DNA from: Comamonadaceae bacterium
Lineage (GTDB): Bacteria; Pseudomonadota; Gammaproteobacteria; Burkholderiales; Burkholderiaceae_C
Assembly (NCBI GenBank): GCA_947455585.1
Contig: CANGOY010000056.1
Coordinates: 1 to 9,651 of the forward strand
Reading direction: 5' to 3'
DNA length: 9,651 bases
In this document: positions 7,052 to 9,651 of the stretch, piece by piece
Layout: each line of letters starts with the position of its first letter
Numbering within the stretch: the first letter of the stretch is position 1
The notes under the pieces: model-generated
Told to the model about the DNA's origin: nothing
The model's input: only the letters and a program-made list of their open reading frames with translations
The model's database searches: none
Position numbers and translations under genes: made by a program

Positions 7052-7760
7052 CCACAGAATTTTCCAGATTTCGCCAAACTGTATTTCCACCGCTCGATTT
7101 ATCAAGCTGAGTCAGCACATCGTCGTGCTGCGTCATCTCTTGTTCCGTGGCCGCAATCACAGGCAGCTGGTAGCTGCTGAGGTCCACACGCTCTGTGGTA
7201 CGGGTTTGTTCGTCGTTGCTCTCCACCTCCATGAGCAAGGCGTCTTGGCCACGCGTCATGTTGATGTACACATCGGCCAACAGCTCGGCATCAAGCAAGG
7301 CGCCGTGCAATGTACGGCCAGAGTTGTCGACCTCTAAGCGGTCACACAAGGAGTCAAGCGAGTTGCGCTTGCCTGGGAACATTTCTTTGGCCATCACCAA
7401 GGTGTCGGTGATGCCATCCACATAGCTGGTGAAAGGTTTGCGACCTTGCAGCTCTAGCTCTTTGTTCAAAAAGCCCACGTCAAACGGGGCGTTGTGAATG
7501 ATGACTTCTGCGCCTTCGATGTATTCCAGAAACTGATCGACCACCTCAGCAAACTTGGGTTTGTCTTTCAAGAACTCGTTGGTGATGCCGTGCACGCGCA
7601 AGGCGTCTTCATGGCTGTCACGCTCGGGGTTCAAATAGAAATGCAGATTGTTGCCCGTGAGCTTGCGATGCAACAGCTCAACGCAACCAATCTCAATGAC
7701 GCGGTCGCCATTGTCGGCCGACAGGCCTGTGGTTTCAGTGTCTAGAAAAATCTGGCGCAT
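7047..7760 (-). CDS. dnaQ: DNA polymerase III epsilon subunit (3'-5' proofreading exonuclease)
   Basis: 237 aa from the ATG at 7760, which places the ExoI motif at the very N-terminus as in E. coli epsilon. The frame is open further upstream, but only inside the fdx gene. DEDDh exonuclease residues are all visible: Asp7 and Glu9 (LDTETTGL), Asp94 (NAPFDVGF), His152 and Asp157 (HGALLDAELLADVY). Residues after about 185 form the more variable tail that in the family binds the alpha polymerase subunit; here it is Gln/Thr/Asp-rich and ends ENSVA. It removes misincorporated nucleotides during replication. The start lies 2 nt after the fdx stop with only a weak purine stretch (AAAGAAA) inside fdx as ribosome binding site, so translation is probably coupled to fdx. 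Confidence 0.96.
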   Translation of the reverse strand: MRQIFLDTETTGLSADNGDRVIEIGCVELLHRKLTGNNLHFYLNPERDSHEDALRVHGITNEFLKDKPKFAEVVDQFLEYIEGAEVIIHNAPFDVGFLNKELELQGRKPFTSYVDGITDTLVMAKEMFPGKRNSLDSLCDRLEVDNSGRTLHGALLDAELLADVYINMTRGQDALLMEVESNDEQTRTTERVDLSSYQLPVIAATEQEMTQHDDVLTQLDKSSGGNTVWRNLENSVA

Positions 7761-7762
7761 GG

Positions 7763-8101
7763 TCAGTGATTTTCTTTGGCGTGGTTGATGGTGTACTTTG
7801 GAATTTCCACCACCAAGTTTTGTTGCGCCACGATGGCTTGGCAGCTCAGGCGCGAATTGGGCTCCAAGCCCCAAGCACGGTCAAGCAAGTCGTCTTCGTT
7901 TTCATCCGCCTCGTTGAGCGACTTGAACCCTTCGCGCACGATGACGTGGCAGGTGGTGCAAGCGCAGCTCATGTCGCAGGCGTGTTCGATGTTGATGTAG
8001 TGCTCCAACAGCACTTCACAGATGGTGCTACCCGCTGCGGCTTGCAGCTCAGCGCCATTTGGGCAGAGTTCGGCGTGGGGCAAGATTTTGATGATGGGCA
8101 T
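7763..8101 (-). CDS. fdx: ISC-type [2Fe-2S] ferredoxin
   Basis: 112 aa, the normal length for the adrenodoxin-like ferredoxin of the ISC operon. The cluster ligands are Cys42, Cys48, Cys51 and Cys87, in HACDMSCACTTCH and RLSCQ. The C-terminus VVEIPKYTINHAKENH is typical of bacterial Fdx. It supplies electrons to IscS/IscU for iron-sulfur cluster assembly in the cytoplasm. Its ATG follows the hscA stop with no base between (TAAATG) and it ends 2 nt before dnaQ. A GAGAAC stretch in the end of hscA may act as the ribosome binding site. Confidence 0.97.
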   Translation of the reverse strand: MPIIKILPHAELCPNGAELQAAAGSTICEVLLEHYINIEHACDMSCACTTCHVIVREGFKSLNEADENEDDLLDRAWGLEPNSRLSCQAIVAQQNLVVEIPKYTINHAKENH

Positions 8102-9651
8102 TTAGATGTTCTCGATGTTTTGTCCAGCCAAGGCGTGTTGAATGCCTCGGTTCATGCGTTGGGCGGCGAAAGCTTCTGTGCCTTTGGCCAGTGCTTCAGT
8201 GATGGCTTCAATGGCAGCTGCGTCTCCTAGCTTTTTGGCGTCTAGCGTAGCCACCATCAAAGCGTCGATACGTGTGCGGTCTTCGGCTGACAACAAATCG
8301 CCGTCGGCTTGCAAGGCGCTTTGCGTGGCCAGCCACATGCGGTCGGCGTCCACGCGGGCTTCGACCAAAGCACGGGCTTTGATGTCTTGCTCTGCGGTTT
8401 TGAAGCTGTCTTGCAGCATGGCTGCAATTTGGTCGTCCGACAAACCATACGACGGTTTGACGGTGATGTTGGCTGTGACGCCGCTGAGCTGCTCTAACGC
8501 ACCCACGCTCACCATGCCATCGGCATCGACCGTGAAAGTCACGCGAATGCGTGCAGCGCCTGCGGCCATGGGTGGAATGCCGCGCAGCTCAAAGCGCGCC
8601 AAGCTGCGGCAGTCGGCCACCATGTCACGCTCACCCTGCACCACATGCAAAGCCAAAGCGGTTTGGCCGTCTTGGTAGGTGGTGAAGTCTTGCGCCATCG
8701 CGGTGGGAATGGTTTGGTTGCGCGGCACGATGCGCTCCACCAAACCGCCCATGGTTTCAATGCCCAGCGACAAAGGAATCACGTCGAGCAAGAGCAACTC
8801 GCCATCGGGGTTGTTGCCTGCCAACTGGTTGGCTTGAATAGCAGCACCGAGGGCCACCACTTCGTCTGGGTTGAGGTTGTTCAAAGGTGCGCAACCCAAC
8901 AGGTCGGCCACGGCTTGTTGTACTTGCGGCATGCGGGTGGAGCCGCCCACCATGACCACGCCTTGAATATCGTCTTTGCTGAGCTTGGCATCGCGCAAAG
9001 CTTTGCGTACGGCAGACAAGGTGCGTTGAGTCAAAGCGGCAGTGGCAGCTTCAAACTCGGTGCGTGTGACGGTGTGGCTCAATGCGCCGCTCGACAAGGC
9101 CACTTCAAACGTGGCGCTATCAGCCGCGGACAAAGCTTCTTTGCAAGCACGCGCTGCCACCAACACATTCGATTTGTCAGCGGGCGTGGCAATGACGCAG
9201 CCGGTTTGGGCTTGCACCCAATCGACCAAAGCGCGGTCGTAATCGTCGCCGCCCAAAGCGGAATCGCCGCCGGTGGCCAACACTTCAAACACGCCGCGTG
9301 TCAAACGCAGCACAGAGATGTCAAACGTGCCGCCGCCAAGGTCATACACGGCGTACACACCTTCGCTGGCTTGGTCTAAGCCATAGGCAATTGCAGCAGC
9401 CGTAGGTTCGTTGATGAGGCGCAGCACGTTGATGCCGGCAAGTTGCGCGGCATCTTTGGTGGCTTGGCGTTGGGCATCGTCAAAGTACGCGGGCACGGTG
9501 ATGACCGCACCATACAAATCGTCGTTGAAGGTATCTTCCGCACGGAAGCGCAAGGTGGCCAAGATTTCGGCGCTCACCTCAACAGGTGACTTCTCACCCA
9601 CACGGGTTTGAATGGCCAACATACCGGGCTTGTCGACAAACACATAAGGCA
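8102..9651 (-). CDS. hscA: HscA, Hsp70-type chaperone of iron-sulfur assembly (partial, 5' end off the right edge)
   Basis: 515 residues are visible, starting PYVFVDKPGM, which aligns near residue 105 of the roughly 616-aa E. coli protein. About 100 N-terminal residues, including the first phosphate loop, are beyond the window. In visible numbering: ITVPAYFDDAQRQATKDAA (50-68), NEPTAAAIAYGL (80-91), phosphate-2 DLGGGTFDISVLRL (103-116), ALGGDDYD (131-138), adenosine motif VMVGGSTRMPQ (232-242) and the linker LLLLDVIPLSLGIETMGG (285-302). DVIPLSLG instead of DnaK's DVTPLSLG and the short C-terminal domain ending in ALAGQNIENI mark HscA rather than DnaK. With HscB it binds IscU and drives cluster transfer using ATP. 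hscB and the isc genes are expected just to the right. Confidence 0.96.
   Translation of the reverse strand, partial: PYVFVDKPGMLAIQTRVGEKSPVEVSAEILATLRFRAEDTFNDDLYGAVITVPAYFDDAQRQATKDAAQLAGINVLRLINEPTAAAIAYGLDQASEGVYAVYDLGGGTFDISVLRLTRGVFEVLATGGDSALGGDDYDRALVDWVQAQTGCVIATPADKSNVLVAARACKEALSAADSATFEVALSSGALSHTVTRTEFEAATAALTQRTLSAVRKALRDAKLSKDDIQGVVMVGGSTRMPQVQQAVADLLGCAPLNNLNPDEVVALGAAIQANQLAGNNPDGELLLLDVIPLSLGIETMGGLVERIVPRNQTIPTAMAQDFTTYQDGQTALALHVVQGERDMVADCRSLARFELRGIPPMAAGAARIRVTFTVDADGMVSVGALEQLSGVTANITVKPSYGLSDDQIAAMLQDSFKTAEQDIKARALVEARVDADRMWLATQSALQADGDLLSAEDRTRIDALMVATLDAKKLGDAAAIEAITEALAKGTEAFAAQRMNRGIQHALAGQNIENI

Noticed and set aside
7761..7874. Possible 38-residue N-terminal extension of DnaQ
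   Set aside because: The extension lies wholly inside fdx, and the ATG at 7760 places the ExoI motif at the usual position.
7950..7980. An additional cysteine (Cys46) between the cluster ligands of the ferredoxin
   Set aside because: The same CxxxCACTTC pattern is present in E. coli Fdx as I remember it, so it is a family feature and not an anomaly.
8645..9379. Plus-strand open frame of 244 codons opposite hscA
   Set aside because: It lies entirely antisense to a well-conserved hscA reading frame and has no recognisable domain; long mirror frames are common opposite GC-biased genes.

Overview
The window looks like ordinary chromosome from a betaproteobacterium, most likely Burkholderiales and probably Comamonadaceae-like (a guess in the Limnohabitans/Rhodoferax direction). 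This rests on the protein sequences, moderate GC content, an hscA-fdx-dnaQ gene order and a Nac-like LysR regulator. I see no mobile element, CRISPR array, phage gene or rRNA. The window carries eight genes for proteins and one tRNA; the two edge genes are cut off.

Left end (1-1592): a ModA-like substrate-binding protein runs off the left edge on the minus strand. It is divergent from a LysR-type regulator on the plus strand. The 106-bp gap between them holds three ATAAC-type half-sites, a reasonable candidate operator. The ModA-like protein has no room for a signal peptide, because an in-frame stop lies seven codons before its ATG.

Middle (1593-6703, minus strand): a four-gene operon read right to left. 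It encodes a TPR membrane protein, a NodT-family outer-membrane lipoprotein, an EmrA-type periplasmic adaptor and an EmrB-type DHA2 transporter. Gaps are 7, 21 and 1 nt. The last three would form a complete tripartite drug-efflux channel across both membranes. The TPR protein at the head is not a standard part of such pumps and is the most open question here. The operon converges on the LysR gene: the two stop codons abut inside one TTAATTAA palindrome, so there is no space for a terminator between them.

Right end (6862-9651, minus strand): the 3' part of hscA, then fdx (end of an ISC iron-sulfur assembly operon), then dnaQ (DNA polymerase III epsilon proofreading subunit), then tRNA-Val(CAC), then a clear intrinsic terminator. 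hscA and fdx are separated by 0 nt and fdx and dnaQ by 2 nt. Iron-sulfur maturation and replication proofreading therefore appear to share a transcript, possibly extending into the tRNA.

I found no convincing evidence for a wholly new system. The items most worth a second look are the TPR protein heading the efflux operon, the leaderless ModA-like protein with its divergent LysR gene, and the fdx-dnaQ-tRNA coupling.
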